A stretch of DNA of 64,000 bases from Curtobacterium sp. MCSS17_007. Its GTDB lineage: Bacteria > Actinomycetota > Actinomycetes > Actinomycetales > Microbacteriaceae. The position numbers were made by a program, and so were the translations under genes. Positions within the stretch are counted from its first letter, which is position 1, and the number at the start of each line of letters is the position of its first letter. Of the stretch, positions 20,301 to 28,297 are shown in pieces. The DNA lies in assembly GCF_003234175.2 (NCBI RefSeq), contig NZ_CP126257.1, positions 620,001-684,000 on the forward strand, read 5' to 3'. Below the pieces are notes generated by a model. It was not told the origin of the DNA, did not search any database, and saw only the letters and a list, made by a program, of their open reading frames with translations.

Positions 20301-22729
20301 ACCCGGAGACCATCGACCGGCTGTACGGCGTCGACCTCACCCACCACCGCCCCGGCGTCGACACCGACCGCGCAGCCGCGGTCTTCAGCGACATGGGCGA
20401 CGCGCTCGGCAACGTCGTCCTCGGGTTCCTCGCGCAGTACGACCCGGACACGTACGCCGACGTCCACGCCGCACTCTGGGACGACCAGGACCCGGCCGTG
20501 ACCGGGCAGTCGATGGCCGGGATGGTCTACCACCAGGCGATGTCGAACCGCACCGTCGGGCACGAGGTCACCGACCGCCACACGTCGAACCCGCTGAGCC
20601 AGGTGTTCCGCGCCGCCGACGGCACGTACTCCTACGTGATCGACAACATCGACGACGTCCAGCACACCTACGACGTGTACGCGGGGCAGCGGGTCATCGG
20701 GCAGATCGCGGTACCCGCCCGGACGCAGATCACGTCGCACCTCGACGCCCGGTTGGCGAAGATCGTCGTCGGGACCGACGGCGACCCGCGGACGCTCACC
20801 CCGGGCAGCACGACCGCGTTCACCGCGACCGGCTACGACCAGTACGGCGCGACGATGCCGCTCGACGACGTCCGGTGGTCGACCAGCACGGGGACGATCG
20901 ACCAGGACGGCACCCTGCACGCGGGGGCCGCGGCGGACGAGGTGTCGGTCACCGCGACCGTCGGCTCGGTGTCCGACTCGTACGACCTCCGGGTCGCACC
21001 GGCACCGGTGCTCACGGGCATCACGGTGACGCCCGGCACGGCTCGTGCCGTGGTCGGCGAGCCGCTGACGTTCTCCGCCGAGGGTCACGACCAGTACGGC
21101 GACCCGGCTCCGCTGCCCGCCGACGTCGCGTGGAGCACCACCGCACCCGGCACGGTCACCGGCGACGGGGCGCTCACGACGACCGCACCCGGCGCGGGCT
21201 ACGTCGTTGCGACGGCCGGCGGTGTCGAGGGCAGCGCGGTCGTCTCGTCGATCGCGTCGGTCCCCGAGGTGCACGTCGCCGCCGCCGTGGCGAGCTCGAC
21301 GGACGGGGGCGGCACCGCGGCGAAGGCCGTCGACGGGGACCCCGCCACCCGCTGGGAGAGCGCGCACGGCGTCGACACGGTGGACCTGACGCTCGACCTC
21401 GGGGCCGTGCGCGACGTCGAGGACGTCCGCGTGACGTGGGAGAACGCCGCTGCGACACGGTACGTCGTGCAGGTGTCCGACACGGACGACGGTCCGTGGC
21501 GGGACGTCCGCACCGTGACGAACACCGACGCATCGGTCGACACCGTGCCGGTCGGCGCGACCGCCCGCTTCGTCCGGCTGCACATGACCGACCGCCTCAC
21601 CCAGTACGGCTACTCGGTGTGGGACGTGCAGGTGACCGGGACGCCGGCTGCCGCGGACGTGGTCGTCCGCGACCTGCTGGTCGCCCCGCGCAGCGCCACG
21701 GTGCTCCCGGGCTCGTCCGTCCGGCTGGCCGCGTACGGGTTCGACGCCGACGGGTACGGCGGGCTGCTGACCGGTGGGGCCCAGCCCGACTGGACCGCTG
21801 ACGAGGGCACGACGGTGAGCGCCTCGGGCACGGTGACCGTGCCGGACCGCGGTGGCGTGCCGACGACGGTCCGCGCCACCCGTGGTGACGCGTCCGGGCA
21901 GGCCGTCCTCACGACCCTCGACCAGGGCGCGGCGTCAGCGGTCGCCCGCGACGTCGCCGTCGGCAAGCCGGTGACGACCTCGTCGGACGAGCGTGGCGAC
22001 CTGTCCGGCGACGCGGCGGTCGACGACGACGACACGACCCGGTGGTCGAGTGCCGCCCGCGACGGCGAGTGGATCGCCGTCGACCTCGGCTCGGTGCTGC
22101 CGCTCGACCGCGCGGAGGTCGTCTGGGAGGCGGCCGCAGCGGCGTCCGACCACGTCGAGGTCCGCGACCGGTCGTCCGACCCGTGGCGCACGGTCTCGAC
22201 GACGACCGACGGCAGGGGCGGGACCGAGACGCACGACCTCGACGGCGTCCGCGCCCGCTTCGTGCGACTGGTCGCCGACACGCGCAGCACGCAGTACGGG
22301 GTCTCCGTGTGGTCGTTCCGGGTCTTCTCCACCGAGGGGACCCCCACGCCGGACCTCGCCCGTCGAGCCGCCGTCTCCTCCTCCGGTGACGAGTCGGCGG
22401 GGACCCCGGCGCGGAACGCGGTCGACGGGGACCCGGGCACGCGGTGGGCGAGCGAGCACCGGGACGACGCCCGGCTCGACGTCGACCTCGGCGCGCGGCA
22501 CGAGGTGCACGAGGCCACGATCCGGTGGGAGGACGCGTACGGCCGCGCCTACCGCATCGAGGGCCGGGACGGGACGACCGGTGCGTGGACGACCATCGCC
22601 ACCGTCACCGACGGCGACGGTGGCACCGACCGGGTCCCGCTGTCCGGCACGTGGCGGCAGGTCCGGCTGCAGGGTGTCGACCGGGCGACGCCGTACGGCT
22701 ACTCGGTGTACGCGTTCGAAGTGCGGTAG
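17306..22729 (+). CDS. Secreted GH81 endo-beta-1,3-glucanase with embedded and C-terminal binding modules
   Basis: A 1807-residue secreted enzyme; the signal peptide is about residues 1-29. The GH81 N-terminal part (NQWWTDLL near 113) is interrupted at about 178-322 by a module (ADFEDGLPDGWTTTGDAFGG to WAHVLVDQVLLTD) normally found beside GH32 fructanases. The catalytic region holds FNDNHFHYGYF (about 660) and NQESSSEAIQSEAG (about 734), the GH81 acid and base motifs. The C-terminus carries Ig-like domains (about 1165-1315 and 1449-1545) and three discoidin (F5/8 type C) modules (about 1318-1446, 1547-1680, 1683-1807). Start GTG 17306 follows GGAAGGG. It should cleave beta-1,3-glucans such as callose, laminarin or fungal wall glucan. 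A transcription unit of its own. Confidence 0.92.
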   Translation: MHLVRPVVATLLLGALSLAPVVADTASASTVPSVLPSPAAGTGAADPARPPVDRAAASATGGAGARVDGVRVGDGSYAPTPPPEIASIADVRKTVDQHLYIDPSQAGKPVPTNQWWTDLLVSRYSGDMWAYPFVSSNSAQGTKLTYPTSWNADGTAMRLDAPVTVGGTVDPTPDASDRVLADFEDGLPDGWTTTGDAFGGTASGTASGQSAVSGWLGRGFVDSFTDRDGDGATGTLTSPAFTVDRTTLAFLVGGGRHPGAEAVQLLVDGEVVEEATGADSEELRWASWDVSAYRGQTAQIRVVDSLRAGWAHVLVDQVLLTDTPDGIAQRFTTAFSADRADALRWGDWNVSWRMPQAGPGGQYMDVTSVQGSPYEWFEFHGMTPRITLQDGAVLTDADGGELSGTITADRFEIRQDGHVFGVHAPTGTTFTRSGNSLEASAGTPFLVLSAVPERGMTLDDLHRTAFAVPRDTRMDYSYDPAAGQVEQRWSLQTDVLQGTDHDTVQGWLQHQYAEATHDLDFTGATYATPRGTMRTTVGHDGWTLRYAFSGLTPIGAEPTSTGDDPYREDVMRQYLSDYAEKTTYGGDTYWGGKDLQQLGAYMSVADQIGDTEDAERMRATLERALTDWYTYSEGEREHFFAMYPTWKALIGFGDSYGSAQFNDNHFHYGYFTLATALLGRADPEWAGRYRDMATLVAKQYANWDRDDERFPHFRTFGVWTGHSNAGGVSSPGGNNQESSSEAIQSEAGLFLLGTVLGDRDMQAAGAVQYVTERAAVRDYYQNAHGNPASAVYDGNGAFPEAYDAGQAGILFDSGQAEATYFSGDPAWIYGIQWMPTAPWFTYFGWDPDFSKALMRQMMAARGEVVGQDGVVNGNAGHVQMLTKKWWGVGTYGDVAITQDRAAAIGELQDAIRAVERNHPGYVTAKTATNPLYDRATDTLYVSVDDDGSVVFPSRYWTPETLPAALVPARLDGPTADRQPGDWPEPSPLLPFLVTDYRADPETIDRLYGVDLTHHRPGVDTDRAAAVFSDMGDALGNVVLGFLAQYDPDTYADVHAALWDDQDPAVTGQSMAGMVYHQAMSNRTVGHEVTDRHTSNPLSQVFRAADGTYSYVIDNIDDVQHTYDVYAGQRVIGQIAVPARTQITSHLDARLAKIVVGTDGDPRTLTPGSTTAFTATGYDQYGATMPLDDVRWSTSTGTIDQDGTLHAGAAADEVSVTATVGSVSDSYDLRVAPAPVLTGITVTPGTARAVVGEPLTFSAEGHDQYGDPAPLPADVAWSTTAPGTVTGDGALTTTAPGAGYVVATAGGVEGSAVVSSIASVPEVHVAAAVASSTDGGGTAAKAVDGDPATRWESAHGVDTVDLTLDLGAVRDVEDVRVTWENAAATRYVVQVSDTDDGPWRDVRTVTNTDASVDTVPVGATARFVRLHMTDRLTQYGYSVWDVQVTGTPAAADVVVRDLLVAPRSATVLPGSSVRLAAYGFDADGYGGLLTGGAQPDWTADEGTTVSASGTVTVPDRGGVPTTVRATRGDASGQAVLTTLDQGAASAVARDVAVGKPVTTSSDERGDLSGDAAVDDDDTTRWSSAARDGEWIAVDLGSVLPLDRAEVVWEAAAAASDHVEVRDRSSDPWRTVSTTTDGRGGTETHDLDGVRARFVRLVADTRSTQYGVSVWSFRVFSTEGTPTPDLARRAAVSSSGDESAGTPARNAVDGDPGTRWASEHRDDARLDVDLGARHEVHEATIRWEDAYGRAYRIEGRDGTTGAWTTIATVTDGDGGTDRVPLSGTWRQVRLQGVDRATPYGYSVYAFEVR

Positions 22730-22730
22730 C

Positions 22731-22775
22731 GCGGGCGGCGGGCGGCGGGTGGCACACCCCGCCGTCCGCCTGCCC
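22731..22775. terminator. GC-rich hairpin between convergent GH81 and ligase genes
   Basis: The tract GGCGGGCGGCGGGT (ending 22750) pairs with ACCCCGCCGTCCGCC (from 22756) with small bulges. It is bounded by the GH81 stop at 22729 and the ligase stop at 22778, so it is probably a shared bidirectional terminator. Confidence 0.5.
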
Positions 22776-22777
22776 GG

Positions 22778-23749
22778 TCAGCCGAGCGCCGCGGCGAGCA
22801 ACTCGTCGACGAGCTGGACGTAGCCGACGCCCACCGCCGCGTACATCCGCGGGACCTGCGACTGCTCGGTGAAGCCCGGCGCGGTGTTCACCTCGTTCAG
22901 CACGACCCCGTCGCCGGTCACGAAGAAGTCGAAGCGCGCGACCCCGGCACATCCCAGGACGTCGTAGAGCGTGGCGGCAGCGCCGGCGACGGCGGCGTGC
23001 TCGGCGACCGAGATGCCGGCCGGGATCCGGAAGGGGGCGCTGCCGTCGTACTTCTGCGCCCGGTCGAAGACACCGCGGTGGTCGACTGCCACCTCCAGGG
23101 TCGCGCCGCTCCGCAGGACGCCGGACCGGTCGCGGAACAGCGCGACGTCGACCTCCCGCCCCGCGACGAACGACTCGACGAGCACCGTGCTGCCGGCGGA
23201 CCGCGCGTGGTCGATCGCCGCCGCCAGGTCGTCGCGCCGCCTGACCAGGGTCACGCCGTTGCTCGACCCGGCGGACGTGGGCTTCACCACGAGCGGGGGC
23301 GCGAACGGGACGGACGCGGCCGCCGCTTCCACCGGGTCGGCCGCGTCGATGCGCACGGCAGGTGCCGACGTGATGCCGACCGCGTCGGCGATCGTCTTCG
23401 TCACCCACTTGTCCGCCGCCAGGGCGCCGGCTCGGACCGGTGAGCCGACGACGGGCACGCCGACGAGGTCGAGCAGACCGGCGACGGCGCCGTCCTCGCC
23501 GTGCTCGCCGTGGAGCAGTGGGAAGGCCGCATCGCAGGACGTCAGCCGGGCGACGGCGTCGGCCGGTGACAGGATCGACCCGTCCTCGTCGTGCCACGTG
23601 CCGTCACGGCCGATGGTGAGCGGGGCCGCGGTGTGGCCACCGGTCCGGAGCGCCGCGACGACGGCCGCCGCGGATGCCAGTGACACGTCGTGCTCGTCGT
23701 TCGCGCCGCCACCGACGACGGCGATGCGGAGGTGTGGTCGGCCGGTCAC
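22778..23749 (-). CDS. D-alanine--D-alanine (or D-Ala-D-X) ligase, Van/Ddl family
   Basis: The 323-residue ATP-grasp enzyme has the N-terminal VVGGGANDEHDVSLAS motif, KPTSAGSSNGV (S-loop), VLVESFVAGREVDVAL, and C-terminal VLNEVNTAPGFTEQS with metal ligands Glu and Asn. The omega loop carries Lys233-Tyr234 (AQKYDG), the pattern of D-Ala-D-Ala or D-Ala-D-Ser ligases rather than the D-lactate type. GTG 23749 overlaps the racemase stop by GTGA. The gene ends a VanY-racemase-ligase set driven away from a two-component system, so an accessory, inducible role in cell-wall precursor remodelling is likelier than the housekeeping ligase. Confidence 0.85.
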   Translation of the reverse strand: MTGRPHLRIAVVGGGANDEHDVSLASAAAVVAALRTGGHTAAPLTIGRDGTWHDEDGSILSPADAVARLTSCDAAFPLLHGEHGEDGAVAGLLDLVGVPVVGSPVRAGALAADKWVTKTIADAVGITSAPAVRIDAADPVEAAAASVPFAPPLVVKPTSAGSSNGVTLVRRRDDLAAAIDHARSAGSTVLVESFVAGREVDVALFRDRSGVLRSGATLEVAVDHRGVFDRAQKYDGSAPFRIPAGISVAEHAAVAGAAATLYDVLGCAGVARFDFFVTGDGVVLNEVNTAPGFTEQSQVPRMYAAVGVGYVQLVDELLAAALG

Positions 23750-24867
23750 GGCTGCTCCTCGGTGCTGGTGCGGTGGACGCGGGCGACACGGCTGCCGATC
23801 CGCGTGACGAGCTCGTGCGGGATCGTCCCCGCCCAGGTCGCCCACTCCGCGACGGTCGGTTCGCCGCGGTCCCCGGGGCCGAACACCGTGACCCGTTCCC
23901 CCGGGGCGGTGCGCTCGGTGCCGGTGTCGACGACGACGCTGTCCATCGAGAACCGCCCGACGACAGGGCACCGGCGCCCGCGGACCAGGACCTCGGCGCG
24001 GCCCGAGGCAGCGCGGGGGAGGCCGTCGCCGTAGCCGAGGGGCAGCAGCGCCAGGTTGGTGGCGGCGTCCGTCGTGCTCGTCCCGCCGTAGCCGATGCGG
24101 GTGCCGGCCCGGGCCGACCGTGCGGACACGACCGAGGTCGTCAGCGACAGCGCGGGCCGGAGGCGGTCGGTGGTGCCCGAGGGGTCGATGCCGAAGAGTC
24201 CGGCACCGATCCGGTGCAGGTCGTACCCGTCCCCGACGCCGGTCAGCGTGGCGGCGGTCGCCGCGAGGTGCACCGTGGACGGGGTCAGTCCGCGGCGACG
24301 GGCGGTCCGGACGGCGTTCCCGAAGAGCAGGCGTTCGCGCACGTTCTGGTCGTCCTCGGGTCGGTCCGCCGAGGACATGTGCCCCATCACGCCGACGACC
24401 CGGAGCGCGCCGGTGCCCTCGGCCTCGCGCGCCAGCGAGCACAGCGCTGCCCAGTCGGCGGGCGGACACCCCTCGCGCGCCATGCCGACGTCGACGTGCA
24501 GGTGCACCCGCGCCGTGCGGCCGACGGCGCGCGCCGCGGCCAGGACGGCGACCATGACGGCGGGGTCGGCGACCGCGAGCGCGACGTCGGCGCGGAGCGC
24601 CGCGGCGAAGTCCGCGTCCGGCGGGTTCAGCCAGCTGAGCACCGGCGCGGTCACGCCCTCGGCGCGGACCGCGAGCGCCTCGTCGACGCTCGTGACGCCG
24701 ACGGACCGGGCCCCGGCCTCCAGGACGGATCGCGCGACCGCGCCGTGTCCGAAGCCGTCGGCCTTGAGCACCGCCATCAGCCGTCCGCCCGTCAGGGCGG
24801 CGAAGCAGGCCGTGTTGGCGCGGATGGCGTCGTCGTGGACCAGCAGCCGCGATCCGGTCGTGGTCAC
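23746..24867 (-). CDS. Alanine racemase-type PLP enzyme (VanT-like context)
   Basis: 373 residues from GTG 24867, which overlaps the VanY stop by GTGA; an ATG at 24915 is possible but would overlap VanY more. PLP lysine Lys35 lies in AVLKADGFGHG, and the catalytic tyrosine Tyr260 in RIGYGGT. The C-terminal beta domain has LLPLGYGDGLPR and GRFSMDSVVVD. It should interconvert L- and D-alanine, or L- and D-serine if it is VanT-like; sequence by eye does not decide. It is a soluble protein without the membrane domain of VanT. Confidence 0.87.
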   Translation of the reverse strand: MTTTGSRLLVHDDAIRANTACFAALTGGRLMAVLKADGFGHGAVARSVLEAGARSVGVTSVDEALAVRAEGVTAPVLSWLNPPDADFAAALRADVALAVADPAVMVAVLAAARAVGRTARVHLHVDVGMAREGCPPADWAALCSLAREAEGTGALRVVGVMGHMSSADRPEDDQNVRERLLFGNAVRTARRRGLTPSTVHLAATAATLTGVGDGYDLHRIGAGLFGIDPSGTTDRLRPALSLTTSVVSARSARAGTRIGYGGTSTTDAATNLALLPLGYGDGLPRAASGRAEVLVRGRRCPVVGRFSMDSVVVDTGTERTAPGERVTVFGPGDRGEPTVAEWATWAGTIPHELVTRIGSRVARVHRTSTEEQP

Positions 24868-25544
24868 TGCTGCATCCGCGGGTCGTCGGTCGGGTCCCAG
24901 TACTTGCGCGGACATCCGTCCGAGGGCGCGTCCGGCCGGAGTTCGAAGTGCCACGCCTCGTTGTCGTAGACCTGGCACAGTCCGTACCGCGCGCCGTTGT
25001 CCTGCAGCCAGGTGGCAGCATCCCAGTCGCCGATGTCGATCGCCTCGCCGCGGACGTGCAGCGACGTCTCGGGCGTGGAGACCCAGCGCGCGGCCTCCTG
25101 CCGCGATCCGTACTCGGCGACCGCGTCGCCGAGGAGCCGCTCCTGGAGCGCGGGGGAGCGCCAGCCGCTGTTCACGACGAAGCGCACGCCCTCGTCGTCG
25201 GCGTCGCGGGCGGCGCGGCGGACCGCGTCGAGCAGGTCCGGCTGCAGCCGTGCGACCGCGGGCAGGTCGTCGTCGAAGACCGACGCACCGGACGGCACCT
25301 CGCCTGCGGCGGCGCCGGTGGCGGCGTCGGCCGTGCCGCCGTCGTGGGTGCTGGCGGAGGCGCCGGTGACGCCGTGCCACAGTGCGCGGCCGGTCGCCCC
25401 GGGGCTGCCGGAGACGGCGGACAGCGCGACGAGGACGACGGCGACCGCGGCGACGAGGGCGAGGAGGACGACGACCAGGACTGCCCCGGTGCGTCGCGGA
25501 CGCGCCGGGACGGGGACGGAGGGACGAGCGGGACGGTGCTGCAT
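24864..25544 (-). CDS. vanY: VanY-type D,D-carboxypeptidase (peptidase M15B), membrane-anchored
   Basis: 226 residues. An Arg/Pro-rich N-terminus is followed by a membrane segment (AVLVVVLLALVAAVAVVLVALS, about 25-46) that anchors the enzyme outside. The zinc site has His163 and Asp170 in SLHVRGEAIDIG and His199 with Glu196 in NEAWHFEL. Family members trim the terminal D-Ala of the pentapeptide, removing the vancomycin target. ATG 25544 is chosen because longer starts run into the divergent regulator gene. It is first gene of the vanY-racemase-ligase operon. Confidence 0.88.
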   Translation of the reverse strand: MQHRPARPSVPVPARPRRTGAVLVVVLLALVAAVAVVLVALSAVSGSPGATGRALWHGVTGASASTHDGGTADAATGAAAGEVPSGASVFDDDLPAVARLQPDLLDAVRRAARDADDEGVRFVVNSGWRSPALQERLLGDAVAEYGSRQEAARWVSTPETSLHVRGEAIDIGDWDAATWLQDNGARYGLCQVYDNEAWHFELRPDAPSDGCPRKYWDPTDDPRMQQ

Positions 25545-25572
25545 GTCGACCAGTGCAGCGCGGACCGTGTCG

Positions 25573-25604
25573 CGGCAGCGTATGCGGATCCGCATACGCT
25601 GCCG
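25573..25604. promoter_or_regulatory. 32-bp perfect palindrome between vanY-like and vanR-like genes
   Basis: Every base from 25573 to 25604 pairs in dyad symmetry about a GGATCC centre, with half-site CGGCAGCGTATGCGGA. It lies in the 88-bp gap between the divergent starts at 25544 and 25633, 29 bp from each, so it is a symmetric operator for both directions. The response regulator encoded next door is the natural candidate ligand (inference). Confidence 0.8.
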
Positions 25605-25632
25605 ATACCCGACGCCGCCTAGCATCGGTGCC

Positions 25633-26331
25633 GTGCGCGTGCTGATCCTCGAGGACGAACCCCTGCTCGCGGAGGCCGTCCGCGACGGCCTCCGCCTCGA
25701 GGCCATCGCTGCCGACGTCGCGCCCGACGGGGACGCCGCGCTCGAGCTCCTCGCGCTGAACCGCTACGACGTCGCGGTGCTCGACCGGGACGTCCCCGGG
25801 CCGACCGGCGACGAGGTCGCCGCCCACCTGGTCGCGACCGACGCCGGCGTCCCGGTGCTCATGCTGACCGCGGCCGACCGCCTCGACGACAAGGTCTCCG
25901 GCTTCGCCGTCGGCGCCGACGACTACCTGACGAAGCCGTTCGCCCTGCGGGAACTCGTGCTCCGCGTCCGCGCGCTGGGACGGCGGAGCGGTGAGCGCCG
26001 CCCGCCGGTCCTCGAAGCGGCGGGGCTGCGCGTCGACCCGTTCCGCCGCGAGGTCTTCCGCGACGGCCACCACGTCGCCCTCACGCGCAAGCAGTTCGCC
26101 GTGCTCGAGGTCCTCGTCCGCGCCGGCGGCGGGGTGGTGAGCGCCGAACAGCTGCTCGAACGCGCCTGGGACGAGAACGCGGACCCCTTCACGAACGCCG
26201 TCCGGATCACGGTGTCGGCGCTCCGCAAGCGCCTGGGGGAGCCGTGGGTGATCGCCACCGTGCCGGGGGTCGGCTACCGCATCGACAGCGACGGACCGAG
26301 TGCCGCCGACGAGACGGACGGTGGCTCGTGA
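25633..26331 (+). CDS. OmpR-family response regulator (VanR-like)
   Basis: 232 residues. The receiver domain has VLILEDEPLLAEAV, phospho-acceptor Asp51 in VAVLDRDVPG, Thr in MLTAADR, and Lys in YLTKPFALREL. The C-terminal winged helix (LTRKQFAVLEVLVRAGGGVVSAEQLLERAW, then TVPGVGYRID) is OmpR/PhoB type. GTG 25633 has no ribosome site; TAGCAT at 25620-25625 could be a -10 placing the transcript start at the GTG itself, so the mRNA may be leaderless. The gene overlaps the kinase by GTGA and is divergent from vanY. Confidence 0.9.
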   Translation: MRVLILEDEPLLAEAVRDGLRLEAIAADVAPDGDAALELLALNRYDVAVLDRDVPGPTGDEVAAHLVATDAGVPVLMLTAADRLDDKVSGFAVGADDYLTKPFALRELVLRVRALGRRSGERRPPVLEAAGLRVDPFRREVFRDGHHVALTRKQFAVLEVLVRAGGGVVSAEQLLERAWDENADPFTNAVRITVSALRKRLGEPWVIATVPGVGYRIDSDGPSAADETDGGS

Positions 26332-27449
26332 CCGACCGTCGCCGGGGCGTCAGCGTCCGGGTGCGACTCGCCCTCAGCTACGCGGGGGTGGTGGTGCTCA
26401 CGGGAGCGCTCATCCTCGCCGTCGTCTGGCTGTTCCTCCTGCGGTACGTCCCCGTCGGGAACCTGACGACGACGGACGGTCACGTCCCGGACCGGTCCGA
26501 CCTGGTCCGTGCGTTCGTCCCCGCCGCGACGGCGGTCTCCGTCGGACTCGTGGTCATGGGCCTGGTCGGCGGGTGGTTCCTCGCGGGACGGGTGCTCGCG
26601 CCGCTCGACCGGATCACCGAGGCGACGCGACACGTCGCGGCGGGGTCCCTCGCGCACCGCGTCGCGCTCCCCGGGCGACGCGACGAGTTCCGCGACCTCG
26701 CCGACGCGTTCGACGGCATGGTCGGGAGGCTGGAAGCGTACGTCGCGGAGCAGCAGCGCTTCGCGGCGAACGCCTCGCACGAGCTGCGGACGCCGCTTGC
26801 CACGACGCGTGCGCTGCTCGAGGTCGCCGCTCGCGAGCCGGACCGCGACCCAGCGGGGGTCCTCGAGCGGTTGCGGGTCGTCAACGAGCGTGCGGTCGAC
26901 CTGACCGAGGCCCTGCTGGTGCTCGCACGGGCCGGCCGGGAGCTCCCGGACCGTGAGCCGGTGGACCTGTCGCTCCTGGTGGACGAGGCCGTCGAGACCG
27001 TCCTGCCCCTCGCCGAGGCGCGGGGCATCGACCTCGAGCCGCTCACGACGACGGCGTGGACCACCGGCTCGACGTCCCTCCTGCTCCAGCTGGTGACGAA
27101 CCTCCTGCAGAACGCCGTCGTCCACAACGTCGGGTCGGGGCGGGACGGCTGGGTGCGCGTCACGACGGGCGCCCAGCACGGTGCGTCGGTCGTCGTGGTC
27201 GAGAACTCCGGGCCCGTCGTCCCGGCCGCGGTCGTGCCGACCCTCTCCGAGCCGTTCCAGCGGGCCGTACCGCGCCGGCGCGAGGACGACGCCGGTGCCG
27301 GCCTCGGGCTGGCGATCGTCGCGGCGATCGTCGCCTCGCACGGTGGCACGGCGGAAGTGTCGCCGCGACCGCAGGGCGGTCTCGTCGTCGAGGTGGCACT
27401 GCCCGTCGCAGCGGCCCCGGACGGACCGTCCTCAGCCGCGTGGACGTGA
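26328..27449 (+). CDS. Sensor histidine kinase (EnvZ/VanS-like)
   Basis: 373 residues with two membrane segments (YAGVVVLTGALILAVVWLFLL near 20-40 and TAVSVGLVVMGLVGGWFL near 67-84) and a short extracytoplasmic loop of about 25 residues. A HAMP domain precedes the H-box NASHELRTPLATTR with His151. The ATPase domain has N-box QLVTNLLQNAVVHN and G2 DAGAGLGLAIV. The G1 box is degenerate (VVVVENSGPVV lacks the usual DxGxG), which occurs in several actinobacterial kinases. The small external loop suits detection of membrane or lipid II perturbation. GTGA overlap couples it to the response regulator. Confidence 0.9.
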   Translation: MTDRRRGVSVRVRLALSYAGVVVLTGALILAVVWLFLLRYVPVGNLTTTDGHVPDRSDLVRAFVPAATAVSVGLVVMGLVGGWFLAGRVLAPLDRITEATRHVAAGSLAHRVALPGRRDEFRDLADAFDGMVGRLEAYVAEQQRFAANASHELRTPLATTRALLEVAAREPDRDPAGVLERLRVVNERAVDLTEALLVLARAGRELPDREPVDLSLLVDEAVETVLPLAEARGIDLEPLTTTAWTTGSTSLLLQLVTNLLQNAVVHNVGSGRDGWVRVTTGAQHGASVVVVENSGPVVPAAVVPTLSEPFQRAVPRRREDDAGAGLGLAIVAAIVASHGGTAEVSPRPQGGLVVEVALPVAAAPDGPSSAAWT

Positions 27450-27490
27450 CCGTGCACGAGAGCCCGGCCACGCCGTGCGAGGATCGGTCG

Positions 27491-28195
27491 GTGCAAGCAA
27501 CGCCCGTCGCCGTCGTCATCGCCGCGATGACCGAGGAACTCTCCGCCGTCGCCACCCTGCTGGGCGGTGTCGTCATCGACGACGGGCCGGTGGGCGGACA
27601 CGACGAGCACCACCTGCTGGACGTCGGCGGCGCGGTGGTCGCCCTCCGGCGCAGCGGCATCGGGTTCACGAACGCGACGGCCGCGGTCGCACACTGCTTC
27701 CACGACTTCGGCACCGTGCCGGTGCTCAGCGTCGGCACCGCCGGTGGGCTCATGCGCGGCATCGAGATCGGTGACGTCGTGGTCGGTGAGCACTACGTGA
27801 ACATCAACGCGGACGCGACGGCGTTCGGCTACGCGCTCGGGCAGGTCCCCGGGATGCCGCCGCAGTACGCGCCGGACCCCCGCATGCTCGCGCGCGCCGC
27901 CGCCGCGCGGACGCCGTACCGCATCCGCTCCGCGACCATCGGGTCGAGCGAGGTCTTCGTCACCGAGGGTCGTGCCCGCACGCTGCGCGAGGTCTTCCCC
28001 GCGGTCGCGGCGGTGGACATGGAGTCGGCGGCCATCGCGCAGTTCGCGCACGTGCACGACATGCCGTTCCTGTCCGTCCGGGGGATCAGCGACCTCTGTG
28101 CCCCGGACGGCGACGAGTTCCGCGAGCACCTCGACGACGCGTCGGCGCGCGCAGCGCGCGTGGCGCACGACGTGCTGCTCGACCTGGCGGCCTGA
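27491..28195 (+). CDS. mtnN: 5'-methylthioadenosine/S-adenosylhomocysteine nucleosidase
   Basis: The 234-residue enzyme cleaves the glycosidic bond of MTA or SAH in the methionine salvage pathway. It has VVIAAMTEEL with the catalytic Glu, SVGTAGGLMRGIEIGDVVV, and AAVDMESAAIAQFAHVHDMPFLSVRGISD containing the purine-binding Asp. GTG 27491 is used. It lies 41 nt after the kinase gene in the same direction, so it may be co-transcribed, though no functional link to the van-like module is evident. Confidence 0.87.
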   Translation: MQATPVAVVIAAMTEELSAVATLLGGVVIDDGPVGGHDEHHLLDVGGAVVALRRSGIGFTNATAAVAHCFHDFGTVPVLSVGTAGGLMRGIEIGDVVVGEHYVNINADATAFGYALGQVPGMPPQYAPDPRMLARAAAARTPYRIRSATIGSSEVFVTEGRARTLREVFPAVAAVDMESAAIAQFAHVHDMPFLSVRGISDLCAPDGDEFREHLDDASARAARVAHDVLLDLAA

Positions 28196-28215
28196 CGCCG
28201 ACGCCGACGGGCTGA

Positions 28216-28259
28216 CGGACGGGAGGCACGTGGTCCGCCGACCACGTGCCTCCCGTCCG
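28216..28259. terminator. Dispersed GACGGGAGGC palindrome, copy C
   Basis: A perfect 19-bp stem (28216-28234 with 28241-28259) and loop CCGCCG lie between the convergent nucleosidase and microprotein genes. Confidence 0.72.
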
Positions 28260-28297
28260 CCAGCCACTCGCGTCCGCGGGGGTGTGGGCCGCTCCGC

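Noticed and set aside
17189..21583. Minus-strand open frame of 1464 codons opposite the GH81 gene
   Set aside because: It is an antisense shadow produced by GC-rich third positions. Its composition is low-complexity Arg/Val/Gly, it has no recognisable domain, and the plus strand holds an unmistakable GH81 enzyme.
22778..23749. D-Ala-D-lactate ligase (VanA/VanB type)
   Set aside because: The omega loop carries Lys-Tyr (AQKYDG) and no VanH dehydrogenase or VanX is present, which fits D-Ala-D-Ala or D-Ala-D-Ser ligases better.
24867..24915. Upstream ATG start (24915) for the alanine racemase
   Set aside because: It would overlap the VanY gene by 52 nt and add 16 unconserved residues; GTG 24867 gives the same GTGA coupling seen elsewhere in the operon.
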